From positions 58,536,019 through 58,600,018 of the forward strand of contig CM049306.1 in the NCBI GenBank assembly GCA_026874595.1: DNA of 64,000 nucleotides, in the 5' to 3' direction. The translations under genes and the position numbers were made by a program. Shown here in pieces: positions 11,505-24,800 of this stretch. Under the pieces are notes generated by a model. That model had not been told where the DNA came from. It saw nothing but the letters and a program-made list of their open reading frames with translations, and ran no database searches. Every line of letters begins with the position of its first letter. Position 1 is the stretch's first letter. The DNA comes from Sipunculus nudus. Taxonomy: Eukaryota > Annelida > Sipuncula > Golfingiida > Sipunculidae.

Positions 11505-11635
11505 CAGTAAAACCTTGATCCCTCGTCTAAGTGAGGTCTTCTATAAAGAGCAACAAAGAATCAGGACCCATAAAAATTGTTGTTGTTATAAGGTGGCCAC
11601 TGAAACTGAGGTTGTCAATAGGCAAGGTTTTACTC
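11505..11635. mobile_element. pogo/Tigger-like MITE
   Basis: A 131-bp element with termini CAGTAAAACCTTG and CAAGGTTTTACT(C), flanked by TA on both sides (11503-11504 and 11636-11637). The termini are related to those of the element at 8832 but the interior differs. Confidence 0.7.
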
Positions 11636-13079
11636 TACATATATATATGGTACTAGAAATGAACTTGACTTGCATATATAACAAAAAGTATGCAATTATT
11701 ATTTGTTCTGACGTCTTTACACTTGTGCCTCAGGTACTTTCAGTGTAGCTGGACCTGTACCTATGAATGTCATGTGCATGTATCTTCAACAGATCACCCC
11801 ACAAGCATCTATAACTGAACCTCGGTACTGCTGCTTGTACCTAACATTACACTTTTTACTTTTCCTATTACATCAAGTGTCAGGCCATCTGATTACAAGA
11901 CCTTATTCATGACTGCTGTAACCATGCATTCTTAACTTAACATGTAGATGCTCCACTCTCTGTTTGTTCAAAATACTTTGAAACTAGGCCTCAGTGATCA
12001 ATACTATGTGAGCTATAGTCAAAACCAATGAAGTTTGAAAACCACTATTAGATATTTAATGATGTGATAACTGTGTAATGATTCCTGCATCCTGAAATCT
12101 GCTTTCACCATCAGAGAGGTGATTGACCTATCCACCAGAGGCCTTAGGCTCTGTCCTTTTAACCTAATTATGCTAACCCCAAAACACTCCCACACATTAG
12201 GCCTTCCATGCCAATGGTTGTATAAGCTGTTAAAAGCCAATAGTGACATCATTTGCTAGAATTGCCATAACTCTGTTCTCCAGTGATGAATATATTGCAG
12301 TCATTGTGAACTGTTTGAATATTTTTGGATTATTTGTCTCATATGAATTACGTGCCAGGTTAGACATTTTTATTCATTAGGTAGCCGGCGGAATGACTCC
12401 TGCAGTCTTTGGCCTAGAACTTTTTTATACTGCCTCCTTTGTATAAAAAATATATGGGAAAACATCCCGACACAGGTATTGGTGCATACTACATGTGTTC
12501 TGTGTGGGAGAGTTGCCCAAATTATGCAAATTTTACACTTGTGGGGTGAATCACTGTTTACTTTGCCAACATTAAATTGATTGGGTACTTGCAACTGCTC
12601 TGCTTATAATTATTCATTGAATGAATATGCTATTAAGGTCATATAGAGTTCATGGATAGGTCAATTACATCACTATGACATATGATTTGCTTATATCACA
12701 GGCTTCACTGTAAAACTTTAACATTCATTGCAACAGTTATGAATTATTTTGTCTTTAATCTACCTTAATCTGTGTGACATGCTGTAAGTTTGAATATTTT
12801 TCAACATTTCATTTAAGTAAAACTTACTGGTGGTGATTTTTATTTTATATATATTCATAGTAAGCTTGAAACCTAACCCTTTCAATAAAATGAAAAAAAA
12901 CTGATATTGCTTGGAGCCTAAATTATTTTGTTAAAGCCAGCAGATGATATCAGTATTGTTGTGATATATTTCATTCTGATGACAATCAGCCACTTTGATG
13001 CCAAGAGGCCAAGCTGTCAACAACAACATATGTTATATTCAGCACTCAAAACAAGCCACAGGATTTTATACCACTAGGT
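11636..13079. other. Intergenic, nothing recognised
   Basis: AT-rich sequence without exons, long inverted repeats or tandem arrays that could be supported. Confidence 0.6.
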
Positions 13080-14140
13080 ATTAGCTCAGCTGACCTGAAC
13101 TCAGCTTAGCTATTGAATTCACCCTTTTGCCATCCATGTCATTCTGCCCACTATTCTTGGTAGGTTTGCATATCATGACTGATGTGAGACATAAATGTAC
13201 ATATAAATGATATATAAAATGGAAAGAAACAACTGTTAGTGCTCTTTGTTATGGAACCAAGGCCATATAGTTATAACAATATAGAGGAATGTAGTATTGT
13301 CAAACAAATTTACGACTACATACATTTGTGCAACATGTTGCACTCATCAGGTGCCTCATCAGGTGTGTATGTGTGTGTGTATATATATATATAATGTATC
13401 ATATACAGTATACATGAAGTGAAACTTACTGTATACAATACATTATTTATGCTCCCCTGCATGGTAGAGCACTTTCACTGTGATGAATTGAAACTTCTAT
13501 ATGTATTACTTGGATTATATATATATATATATATATATATATAACTCTGAATAAAAAAAAACACTGTTAATTCACAACAGTCTGTTTCACGGGATATATA
13601 TATATATATATGTTTATATAAGCCACTGCACCTTTTCAGAAAATGACATACTGATACACTGCATCTTTAGTCATAACATAATTGCAGAATAAAAGACGTA
13701 CACCAGTAACTTTGGCACGACTAAAGCTATAAGATTCCTTATGTACAAAATGTGGCATGCAGAATGGTGTAGAGAGATTTCATATGTATCGGCATGGCAG
13801 CATGCATTTTTTGTATGTGTCACTACGGGATATCATGTGAAACTGGTAAAATTTGCTGCTTGTAGCGATTCATTAAGGATGCATTCCCCATGCTGTATCT
13901 GGACATAACTAATCTCACCTGATTTTATTAAGTCAATACTGAAATTATCTAAATCCCACAGGCTGCATTCCATACATAGGTAATCATAGCATTAAGCCAG
14001 AGAATGTACATTGATGACCCTTACTAAATATATTTCATTTATCTCAGCGCATATATGATGTATCATGTCAGAAAAAACTCAATAAATATATCACCGTTAT
14101 ATCAGTGCACACAGATACTAGTATCTAATCACATTATTTC
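13080..14140. repeat. Fragment of a TTAGCTCAGCTGA repeat plus TA microsatellites
   Basis: TTAGCTCAGCTGACCTGAA near 13081 resembles the start of the large element at 29858. TA tracts lie near 13380, 13516-13543 and 13596-13613. Confidence 0.5.
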
Positions 14141-14144
14141 AGAG

Positions 14145-14545
14145 GACAAGCTAGTTGTAAATTATCTTTTTAATAAGGACAAGCTAGCTATAAATGATCT
14201 TTTTAATAAGATCAAGATAGCAATGAAAGATCTTTTCAAGGAGACCAAGCTAGCTATAAATGATCTTTTCAATAAGATCAGGCTAGCTATATAAATGATC
14301 TTTTTAATAAGATCAAGATAGCAATGAAAGATCTTTTCAAGGAGACCAAGCTAGCTATAAATGATCTTTTCAATAAGATCAGGCTAGCTATATAAATGAT
14401 CTTTTTAATAAGATCAAGATAGCAATGAAAGATCTTTTCAAGGAGACCAAGCTAGCTATAAATGATCTTTTCAATAAGATCAGGCTAGCTATATAAATGA
14501 TCTTTTTAATACGATCAAGATAGCTATTAATGATCTTTTTTTAAG
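14145..14545. repeat. Tandem array with 101-bp higher-order period
   Basis: Monomers of about 33 bp containing AAGCTAGCTATAAATGATCT are grouped in threes. The marker CAATGAAAGATCTTTT recurs at 14221, 14322 and 14423, exactly 101 bp apart. The + strand frame reads as repeats of LAINDLFNK, but nothing suggests translation. Confidence 0.9.
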
Positions 14546-15044
14546 TCAGTTCTGTTTAAACATTGCAATCAGTGTCTTGCTACACTTGATGGCTTAAGAG
14601 TTGAGACCATGCCCATTCAAAGTTTTCCTGTGTACTTTTAATCCTAGGAAAATAAATAAAGGCTTCATGGCTGATTAAAAAAAAGTTAAAACCGTTGGTA
14701 GAGGTCATAGTCAGTATTAATGATTGGTATACTTTTGTTCAGAAATTAGAAGTTGAAATGTTCCAAGTATTGCATCATATTTAGTAGAATATAGAACAAA
14801 ATAATGTGTATGGACTGATATATACCAACTAAATATTATATTGATTGTTTTTAAATATCATCGTGTTGGAAAAGTTCTCATTTCAACATTTTACCCTTAA
14901 TGAAGCAGCTGGTTGCTTAGAAATATCAAATGCTTTCAATTTCCATTTACTTAGGTTTTACGTGTGAACACACACACAGGGAAAAATGTAAAAGCTTTGG
15001 ATACAAAATATATGGCATTGGTATCCATGTGCACCAGTTAATTT

Positions 15045-15084
<40 letters not shown>

Positions 15085-15837
15085 TTATATAATGTGTATG
15101 TGTTTATATAAATTATATTTGAAAATTCAGTTTATCAGGATGAGGGGAGCATTGTCTGACCGTACGGAAAGAATCAATTTTTGCTCATAGTCTGCTTTGT
15201 ATGACAGGTAATTTTACACGTTTTAAGAAGCTGTCGTCCTGTCAGTTTTATGATTTTGATATATCAAAAGGGTAACCATGTGATTTCATGTTTATTTCCT
15301 TTAATTTCACGTTATGTTTTCATTGGCTTCATTTATAATATCATAAGGTGATGCTTTTCAGCTGGGTTACTTGACCCATGTGGGGAATCGTTAATGCCAA
15401 TGTGTATGTACAACGATAACAATCAAACTGGAAATCAAAACACATTTGCTTATATAGTTTTCAATTGGGAGTAACATGTATGACTTCCTGCAGTATAATA
15501 TTTGCCAATATTCTTATCTTGATTATATTTGAATTAAAAGAGTTCTCATATTTTAAAACAGTTGTAGTAATTATTGAGGTTATATGCTACTTTTTTTTCT
15601 AAAATCTAGCTATCACATTACATCTATCATTGGTGTCTAACAGACGCTGTTTATTCGTTAGTCTTTTTTGCAAACACATTTAGGAGATATAAATTTGAAT
15701 ATTCTAACTTATGGAAATTATAATTTTTTAATATAATTTTTACTCATCTATTTGCTGAATGCTTCTTAAAGAACATCTTCAGAATTCCATTTGTGTTTGG
15801 GATTACGGAACATTTCAGTAGCACGCACGTCCTGTTA
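14546..15837. other. Intergenic, one TA microsatellite
   Basis: A TA tract lies at about 15046-15090. Otherwise AT-rich with no recognised feature. Confidence 0.6.
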
Positions 15838-16490
15838 TTATGTCCCCCCCCCCCCCCCAGGGGGAGATATGTTTTCAGTGTGGTGTTCGTGGAAGGATAT
15901 TTTGTGAAGGCGATAACTTTTGAAGGGCTGCATATTTTCCTTCAAAATTTAAAACTCATATTGTTCCTATCAAAACATGGTAAAGTTCGAAACCCGGAGA
16001 CCTTGATTTACATCCTCAAGGGGAAATCTGCCGAAATATAAAATTATTTTGAACCCCATAACTTGTGATGTATTTCACATTTTGTCCTCAAATTTGCTAC
16101 ACAAATAGTTCTTACCAAGTTCTTTGGCGAGTTTGATAACCAGTGACCTTGAAGATGATCTTCAAGGTAAAATCAGCCGAATTATAGTTATACTCTTGTG
16201 AACACAATAACTTATGACGTTTTGGGGATTTTCCCCTCACACTCGCCACAAGTTGTTTAACTGAGTTCTCGGAATAGTTTGGTTACTGATATCCTTGAAC
16301 TTGACCTTCAAGGTCGTATTTGCGCAATTCTAGGATTATTGTGACACCCATGACTTTGGAAGTACTGAAGATTTTTTCTGCAAATTTGACACACCAGTGC
16401 TTTCAGCAAAATTTCGTCGGAGTTCGAAAAGCGTTGACTTTGACCTTCAAGGTCAGATCTGCTGAAATCTAGAATCATTGTTTTGAGATG
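15838..16490. repeat. Divergent tandem repeat with GACCTTCAAGGTC cores
   Basis: Starts with a C-run and GGGGGAG able to pair as a terminal hairpin. It continues as about four diverged modules of roughly 140-170 bp. Modules carry the inverted repeat GACCTT-C-AAGGTC, clearest near 16303 and 16440 and degraded near 16010 and 16155. Motifs such as AAATTTGCTACAC and GTTCGAAA recur between them. A related piece is at about 21500-21700. Confidence 0.65.
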
Positions 16491-17441
16491 GTGCACATTC
16501 TACCCCTAATGACATTTGTAATGTTTTCGGCAGGGATTTTTTTTTTTTTTTGGGGGGGGGGCATATATCTGTTCTTGCGCAAACACAAAACCATTCGAGT
16601 TTACATTCTGGTATCAGACAAGCCAACTTCTACACCTGCATTTCCTTGTTATACAATCATCCTATTACTGCGTCAAAACACAGAGTAACATCCCCCCCCC
16701 ACTCCCCCACCAAAAAAATTGCACTCGTTCGTGAAAGGTACGCTTATGGGCATTGGGCACAGCTTTCCATTAAGCCTACAGGGCCTTACCCTGTATTTGG
16801 GCCAACTGTGAATTCCCCTGCATTTTGGCTGAGGTTTTCGGACTTAGTCTTTGTGCTTCACCCGCTAGACCACAGAAGCCATTATAATATCCGAACAATT
16901 TAATACACCGAAACAAATCAGATCCAAGTATTGAATTAGGTCAACCAGTTTATGCCCCTTGCCATTCTTATTCAAGCTGCCATGAGGACCGCGCGATATT
17001 TTTAATATTGGGAATTCAGTGTATTAATCATTAATTAAGATGACGTAGAAGAATATAATTTATAATTCAACAAGTATTAAAATCCCATGTCTAATCTGTT
17101 AATGTATTACAAATGCAGAACCAAGGGCACACGTGCAGTGAGAGGTTATTTTTTAATTCGATACCCGGATGAGCTTTACGGGGAATTGCATATACGAATA
17201 TTTTGGTTTTTGGTACATGGGTCTTCGTTTCATACCAGTTTACATGTGCCTTATTTAAAGAATTCACCACATGCTTCCATACCTTGCTCATTTCTGCTAT
17301 GTATAATCATGTCAAATCATATATTTACTAATGTTCATAATGTCAACAACGGTCTTGTTATTAATAAAATTGTTTTTGTTAATCAGGGATACATTGTGTT
17401 TTTGTTGTTTCATTGTTATGGTTCATTACCCAGTGATACTA
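16491..17441. other. Intergenic, homopolymer runs and a possible tRNA-like remnant
   Basis: T/G runs lie at about 16539-16560 and C-runs at about 16692-16710. On the minus strand, about 16855-16885 reads TGGTCTAGCGGGTGAAGC, reminiscent of a tRNA A box, but no B box was found. Confidence 0.4.
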
Positions 17442-20400
17442 TTTTTAGCGAACCTGTGAGCTAATGGGATGGTTTGGCATCGTCTGTCGTCGTCATTAAC
17501 CATACTATTTCGAAAACAACTGTTGCTAGTGTCATGAAATTTAATGCAAAAAATTAGCCATCTGAAAAACTCTACATTATTTTAGATTTTAAAGAGAAAA
17601 TGCTAAAAAACCTTTTAAAATCTTCTCCTATGAAACAGTCAAGCCAAATTGTTCAGTATTTCACAGAAATAATCTTTTATACCATCTCTCTCAAGTTTGT
17701 TCGAATGGTTCAAGTTTGGTGAATTTTGGCCGAGTTACAGGAAGTTAAACTTAGCTAACCGTCCAAAAAAAGCATACTTAAATGGCAAGCTCAAAAACGG
17801 CAGGAGCTATCTCATCAAATTTTATGCCAGTGTTGGTCACATGAGTTATATAAGAAATTCGGGTATTGGTGGCGCCACCTGCATTGACCTTTTTTTGTAT
17901 GGGGGTCATTGGTCATCTCTACATTAACCCATAATTTCTCAGGAATAGCAGGAGCTACCATCCCTAGATTTAATGCAATAATCTGTCACATATCAGCTTA
18001 TTTTTTTGCTATCTGCATTTACTTCGAATTTACTAGCTGATAAACCCGGTATACCGGGCTTTTCACCGCGGTTTGGGAGATATATTTACTGAGATATTGA
18101 AGGTTGGCTCATTTTTTATTATAAAAGTTAAAAGAAAATATAGATTTTTAGTGGGATACTCTCGGAATACAATATGTACAAATAATTTTTACTGTTATTT
18201 TGTGGCGCTGTGCTCGTAGCAAAAATCATATCCCGGTATGTTTACCTTAAAGATCTGGTCAGTGATGGTTTACATTGCGAACCGGAATGAGACGCGGAGG
18301 CATACAGTGTTTCGTTGATATTTGACTGGTTTCTATCGTTGGACGTATAAAGAATAGGTTGATGTGAGGAAAACATTAGATTAATTAAAAGTACGTTGCA
18401 AGGAAACTGTTACTGAAGAAGGAGACAGAAATATACATACATCGTAAGTAGCAGAAGCGGACCCAGCGAGACTCCATGCAGTGGGTCCGTATCCCATTTT
18501 CAGACCCCCGACACCACCCCAGCCCTGTTCCTGAATTCGGGACCTTGAATTAGGTTTTGTTATTAATCCTCCTGGGTTTCATAAAGCGAGAAACATGTGT
18601 TTTTCTCTTTTACTGACCACGCACGTGGGTCAAATCCTTATTGAAAGCAAGCGTTATTCATATTCATGAACAATAGTCCTTAGTGTTAGAAGTTAAGTGA
18701 CCACGATGTACGCAATTCGGCTGTGCTCGGTAAAAAAACGGAAAAATCACTCAAAATTATGTGTATATTAAAATTATTTATTTTCATGTCGCCTATGTCA
18801 CTGCGGGGATAATAACCTTTAAAATGATGTATGGCACAATATTATACACAACGCGGTTTTAGAGAACACCGCGAACAAACGTGAACTGAATTCCTTTTAT
18901 AAGTATTAGATAGGGAAAAAGCTGAAAAAACTTTAAAAGTCTTCTTCTTGTAAACGGTCCAGCCAAAAGGTCTTTCAGTGTGAGTAAACAGATTTACCAA
19001 CAGACCAAGATTGTGTTTGTATCTTTAAATAGGTTGAGAAACTGCCAACTGTTTCAGATTTGGCAACAGATCAAAAGTTCATTCAGTGCTGCCTGATATT
19101 GGTCAAGAGTTCAGTCAGTGCAGCCAAGCACAAGGCATGTGATCACCTCATGGGTGACATGTGAACACCTCATGGCCACCATGTAATCATCTCATGGGTG
19201 TCATGCCCCTCAGGGCTGCACGTGGACTACCAACTGTGTCAGATTATGCAACAGGTCAAGAGTTCACTCAGTGCAGCCAGGTACAGGTCGAAAGTTCACT
19301 CAGTCTAGCGAGGTGCAGGTCATGAGTTCACTTTGTGCAGTAGCCTGAGCCAGCTAGCAGATTTGTCACAGTTCACTCGGGGCAACTGCCTTTCTCACCT
19401 AAGCCTGGTCATCCCCATGCATTAGACTCAAGGTAAGTTTGATGTATTGGCCTGATATTTTGACCTGTCTATGTGTCTTTGATGGCTTCCTCGTTCACAA
19501 GACAGGTGTCGACACCTACAATGACTTTTGCACAGTGTATGTGCCTGCTTATATCTACAGAGGAATTTGATATATCAGCCTGAAATTGGGCATGCTTCGT
19601 TGTATACAAGACTTGTGGTGCCAGCTACAATCATTTTTGTGTTGTGTGCATCCATGCCAGATTTTCAGCAGTGATGTTTGTGTAATTTTTTCTTATTCAA
19701 AATGTTTAGTACTTGCATTGTTCATATACATGAGAAGTAATGGTCCAGCATTGAAGCATTATACCTGGTGTATTTACCAATGCACAGGTTATTACTAGGC
19801 ATGTAGGCCTTATTGCATGTGTATAGATCTTACATATCTTTTAATCATACACAAAATTGGTGGCGCCACCTGTCACCATTTTTGCACAGTGTCCATCTGT
19901 TCACCTGCCTTGGGATAAAAACACTCATATCTCTGCATTAGTTGAACTTATCCACCTGAGATTTTGCATGTGTATACATCCTGGACAGCTTTCTTGATTT
20001 AATGACAGGTGGCGCCACCTACGTTCAAATTTACGCTGCAGACATCCAAGCTCATATCTTAGGAACCATTTGACCGATTGGGCAAAAATTTTGCATGTTT
20101 ATAGATCTCACATAGCTCTTTATCATATGCAAAACTGGTGGCGAAATCTGCAATTATTTTTGCACAGCATCCGTTTGTGTGTCTGCAATGGGCTAAAATT
20201 ACTCATATCTCAGTAGTATTTTGACTTATCTGCCTTAAATTTTGCAATGTATATACATCTTGGATAGCTTTCTGGATTTTTTGGCAGGTGGCGCCACCTA
20301 CATTTATGTATACGCTGCAGACATTCAGGCTTATATATCAGGACTGGTTTGACATATCCCCCTGAAATTTTGCATATGTATAGATCTTACATATCTCTTA

Positions 20401-20919
20401 ATCATACACAAAATTGGTGGCGCCACCTGCCACCATTGTTGCACAGCGTCCGTCTGTTTGTCAGCCGTGGGCTAAAATCACTCATATCTCAGTAGTCGTT
20501 TGACCTATCTGCCTAAAATTTTGCATGTTTATACATCTTGGACAGCTTTCGGGATTTTGTGGTTGGTGGCGCAACCTACATACACATTTCGGCTGCAGAC
20601 ATCCAGGCTATTATGCAACACACCTCACTCTATTTCCCCTTGCCACTCAATCCATGCCTCACTTCACCTTTCCCACTCTGATTTTGGAGGATACACGTAG
20701 TCGCTTGTTTACTACCCATATTCTAGTTTTTGTGTTGTGTGCACCCATCCCAGAATTGCAGCAGTGATGTTTATTTAATTGTTTCTTGTTCTAAGTGTTT
20801 ACTACTTGCATTGTTCATATACATGTTACACATGTTCTTGAAAAGTAATGGTCCAGGATTGGAGCATTATACCTGGTGTAATCTCATTGCACAGGTTCGC
20901 ATTAGGCCTGTAGGCCTTG
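17442..20919. mobile_element. Modular TTTTTAGCGAACCTG element A (interrupted by a Helitron)
   Basis: Begins TTTTTAGCGAACCTGTGAGC at 17442 and ends CACAGGTTCGC...GGCCTTG at 20919, so CGAACCTGTG at the start is inverted at the end. It has a CGTC-rich leader ending in a TTAACC-like motif (17481-17503), then a TTTGTTCGAATGG module. A Helitron is inserted at 18033-18910. After it come a spacer with CTCATGGGTGACATG, and tandem 129/149-bp modules carrying GGTGGCGCCACC at 17868, 19859, 20008, 20287 and 20416. There is no open reading frame of transposase size. It is presumably non-autonomous. Confidence 0.65.
18033..18910 (-). mobile_element. Non-autonomous Helitron, copy 1
   Basis: Read on the minus strand it starts TCTAATACTTATAAAAGG and ends with the hairpin CCCGGTATACCGGG, then TTTATCAG and CTAG. 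It is inserted between A and T with no target duplication. These are the diagnostic Helitron ends. The host is element A: the uninterrupted copy at 26311-26320 shows the empty site as TTTTA^TAGGG. The 878-bp copy shares its ends and most of its body with the opposite copy at 37129-37933. No Rep/helicase frame is present. Confidence 0.88.
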
Positions 20920-21851
20920 TTCTTTTATTGAACCTATTCTATCTGATGTGAAGTCAAATTTGGCGAACATTCCTAAACTGAGGATACTAAAGTTGAAACT
21001 GTATTTCCAACCAAAGAATAATATGTCACAATGTTATATAGCTCACTACTAGATTTCTCTTTGAATGATTAGCAGCAACCTATAGCGGACTCAAAAATTC
21101 TTTAAACTGAATAAATAGTTTTCTTGGTCCCTCCAAACCTTATCATGGCATGGGGTTTCTAAGATTATCTTTAATTTGTGGTATATTAATTCTAAAAGGT
21201 AAAGTTTAGGTCCAAAAATCATCATTAGTCCCGTTAACAACCGTTTCCAGTCGATTACGTTTGACATCTCCCCGTGCTGAGAACGTCAAGACACTTTCTG
21301 TACAAATTTAACTGTACCATTAAGCCTATACCAAACCTTTTCAGGTTCACCATGGGCCTTCTTAACTCAATAATTAATGTTTCTACAGATACACTTCGTA
21401 TTGGTAGACGCCTAATAGCTCTCATTAATTAAGAATGTTCACTCGGATATATATTTCTAAAGGTGTAATTATAATTCTTTTCCGCCTGAAGTTAATTATT
21501 ATGCCTCCCCCTGCCCCCTCCCTGGAAGTCTCGGAAGAGTTTGAAAAGTGGTGCATCTGACCTTGCAAGGTGGAATCCGCATACTCATTCCTGAAATCTG
21601 AAAAACAAATTGTTTCTACCTAAGTCCCGGGAAACTTCAGAAATTGGTGAACTTGACTTACAAGATAAATACGCAGAAATACAAAATTTTAGTGGACCAC
21701 ATAAATTTTAGCGAACCTGTGAGCTTATGCGATGGTGCGGCGTCGTCCATCGTGCGTCATCTGTACGTTAACCCATAGTATCTCGAAAACGGCAGGAGCT
21801 AGCATCACCAAACTTCATGCAAAAAATCAGTTAATTAAAAAACTGATCCGA
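20920..21851. other. Intergenic between modular elements
   Basis: About 21490-21700 carries diverged pieces of the GACCTT/AAGGT repeat seen at 15838. A second, short TTTTAGCGAACCTGTGAGC start lies at 21706. Confidence 0.5.
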
Positions 21852-24800
21852 TTTTTAGCGAACCTGTGAGCTTATGCGATGGTGTGGCGTCGTCCGTCGT
21901 CCGTCTGTCGCCCGTCGTCTGTACGTTAACCAATACTATCTTGAAAATGGCAAGAGTTAGCATAACGAAATTTTATGCAAAAAAATTAGTCATCTAAAAA
22001 ACTCTATCGGATTTTGTTTATTTTTTGGCTAACTGCATTTTCTTAGATTTTATTGGGAAACAGCTGATAAAGCTTTAAAAATCTTCTTCTCCGAAACTGT
22101 TCAGCCAAATTGTCCAATATTTCACAGAAATGATTCCTGGGACAATCTCTCTCAAGTTTGTTCGATTGGTTTAAGTTCGGTGATTTTTGGCCAAGTTACA
22201 GGAAGTTGAACTTGGTCATCTGTCCAAAAAAGCATACTAAAATTACAATCTCAAAAATTGCTGGAGCTAAAATCACCAAATTTTATGCCAATGTTGGTCA
22301 CATGAGTCATATCTGAAATTGAGGTATTGGTGGCGCCACCTGCATCGGCCTTTTTTGTACGGGGGTCATCAGTGCCCGTATCATACTGACTGCTACAAAA
22401 AACTTCTTCTCTGAACCATAAGGCCAAATTGTTTAACATCGCACAGAAATGATTCTAGGGTAGTGCTTTCTGAAGTTTGTTCAAATGGTCTAAGTTCAGT
22501 GACTTTTGGCTGAGTTATGGAAAGCTGAATTTAGTCATATGCCATAACAGCCCATTTTAGGTCAGTGGCTACAAAGATCTTCTCAAAAACAACTGGGCAA
22601 AATACTTAAATCTCATACAAAAATCATCCTTAGATGTTGATAATTCAAGTTTGTTCAAATGGTTTTGGTTCATTCATTTTTGCTGAGTTATGGGAAGGTT
22701 AACTTAGCCATTTTGCTGTATTTTCCCATATGAGTTATAAACCTGCAAAACGTTTTTAGCGAACCTGTGAGCTTATGCGATGGCGCAGCGTCGTCCGTCC
22801 ATCGTCAGCCGTCTGCCGTCCGCCGTCCAGGGTTTGCTTTCCACCGTCCATGGCTGTAAGTCAGAAACCGTTGAAGCTAGCAGCTCCAAATTACATTTAA
22901 GAATTAGTCACATGTGAAACTTGGTGCCCTGGAGCTTTTTATTGGGTATCTGCATTTATTTAGATTTTATAGAGAAAAAGCTTAAAAACCTTTAAAAATC
23001 TTCTTCTCTGAAACTGTCCAGCCAACTTGTCCAATATTTCACAGAAATGATCCCTGGAACAATCTCTCTCAAGTTTGTTCGAATGATTCCAGTTCGGAGA
23101 TTTTTTGCTGAGTTATGGGAGGTTGAACTTAGTCATCTGTCCAAAAAAGCACACTAAAATTAAAATCCCAGAAACGGCTTCAGCTATAATCACCACATTT
23201 TATACCAATGTTTGTCACATGTCATTTTTGATTTTGAGGTATTGGTGACGCCACCTACATTGATGTGTTTTTTACAAGCGAAAATGTAATTTTAAACTCT
23301 TCTTGCTTATACACTGATTTATGATGAAACTGTTAAGCTGATTGGTTTAAACTTTACAAGAATTATTCTATGGTAGGGTTCTGCCAGTTTTATAAAGATA
23401 GATTGGGTAAATACAGTTTTAAAAAAACATTGTAGCAAATTGAAAAAGGCTTTCTGTATTTGAAAACAGATCTGACAACATGCTGAGTTTCAGCATCCAA
23501 GTCAAGAGGTCACTCAGTACAAACAGGTGGGGTCCAGACATCACCATGGCAACTGACCTGGCTCAGGGGGGGGGGTGTCAAGACAATGTGTCTAGACGTC
23601 TAGACACAGCGTCTAGACGTCTAGACACAAAGTTTAGATGCAGAATTCCCAGATTATTGGAACTATATGTTTCAACTGTTTGGAAAAACTTGGTTAGCAT
23701 TTTAAGCGAATTAGGTTTATCATCAGGTCACATGTGAACTGCTGAGCCCTCATTGTTGGTTGACCTCTGACCTTTTTTTGCTGCCCAGCGTCCATTTGTG
23801 CATCCGTTTCCACACATAAACCCGTACATCTCGGGAACTGTTTGACCGATCAGGCTAAAAATTTTGCACAAATGTAGCCCTTTGATAGCTTTATAACATA
23901 CACTAAAAATGGAGGCGCCACCTGCAACCATTTTTGCACAGCGTCCATCTGTTCATCTGCCTTGGGATAATATCACTCATATCTCAGCAGTGGTTTGACT
24001 TATCCACCTGAAATTTTGCAAGTTTATACATCCCGGACAATTTTCTCGATTTTATGACAGGTGGCGCCACCCACATTCACGTTTACTCTGCAGACATCCA
24101 AGCTCATATCTCGGGAACCGTTTGACCCATTGGGCAAAAAGTTTGCATGTGTATAGATCTCACATAGCTCTTCATCATAGGCAAAACTGGTGGCGCCACC
24201 TCCAACCACTTATGCACAGCGTCCATCTGTTCATCTGCCTTAGGATAAAATCACTCATATCTCGGCAGTGGTTTGACATATCCACTTTAAATTTTGCAGG
24301 TTTATACATCCTGGACAATTTTCTCGGTTTTATGACAGGTGGCGCCACCTACATTTACGTTTACTCTTCAGACATCCAAGCTCAAACTCGGGAACCGTTT
24401 GACCGATCAAGCTAAAAATTTTGCACAAATGTAGCCCTTTGATAGCTTTATAACACACACTAAAAATGGTGGCGCAATCTGCAGCCACTTATGCACAGCG
24501 TCCATCTGTTCATCTGCCTTGGGATAAAATCACTCATATCTCAGCAGTGGTTTGACTTATCCACCTGAAATTTTGCAGGTTTATACATCCTGGACAGCTT
24601 TCTCGATTTTATGACAGGTGGCGCCACCTACATTCACGTTTACTCTGCAGACATCCAAGCTCATATCTCGGGAACTGTTTGACCGATTGGGCCAAAATTT
24701 TGCTTGTGTATAGATCTCACATAGCTCTTCATCATAAGCAAAACTGGTGGTGCCACCTGCAACCACTTATAAACACCGTCCATCCGTTCATCTGCCTTAG

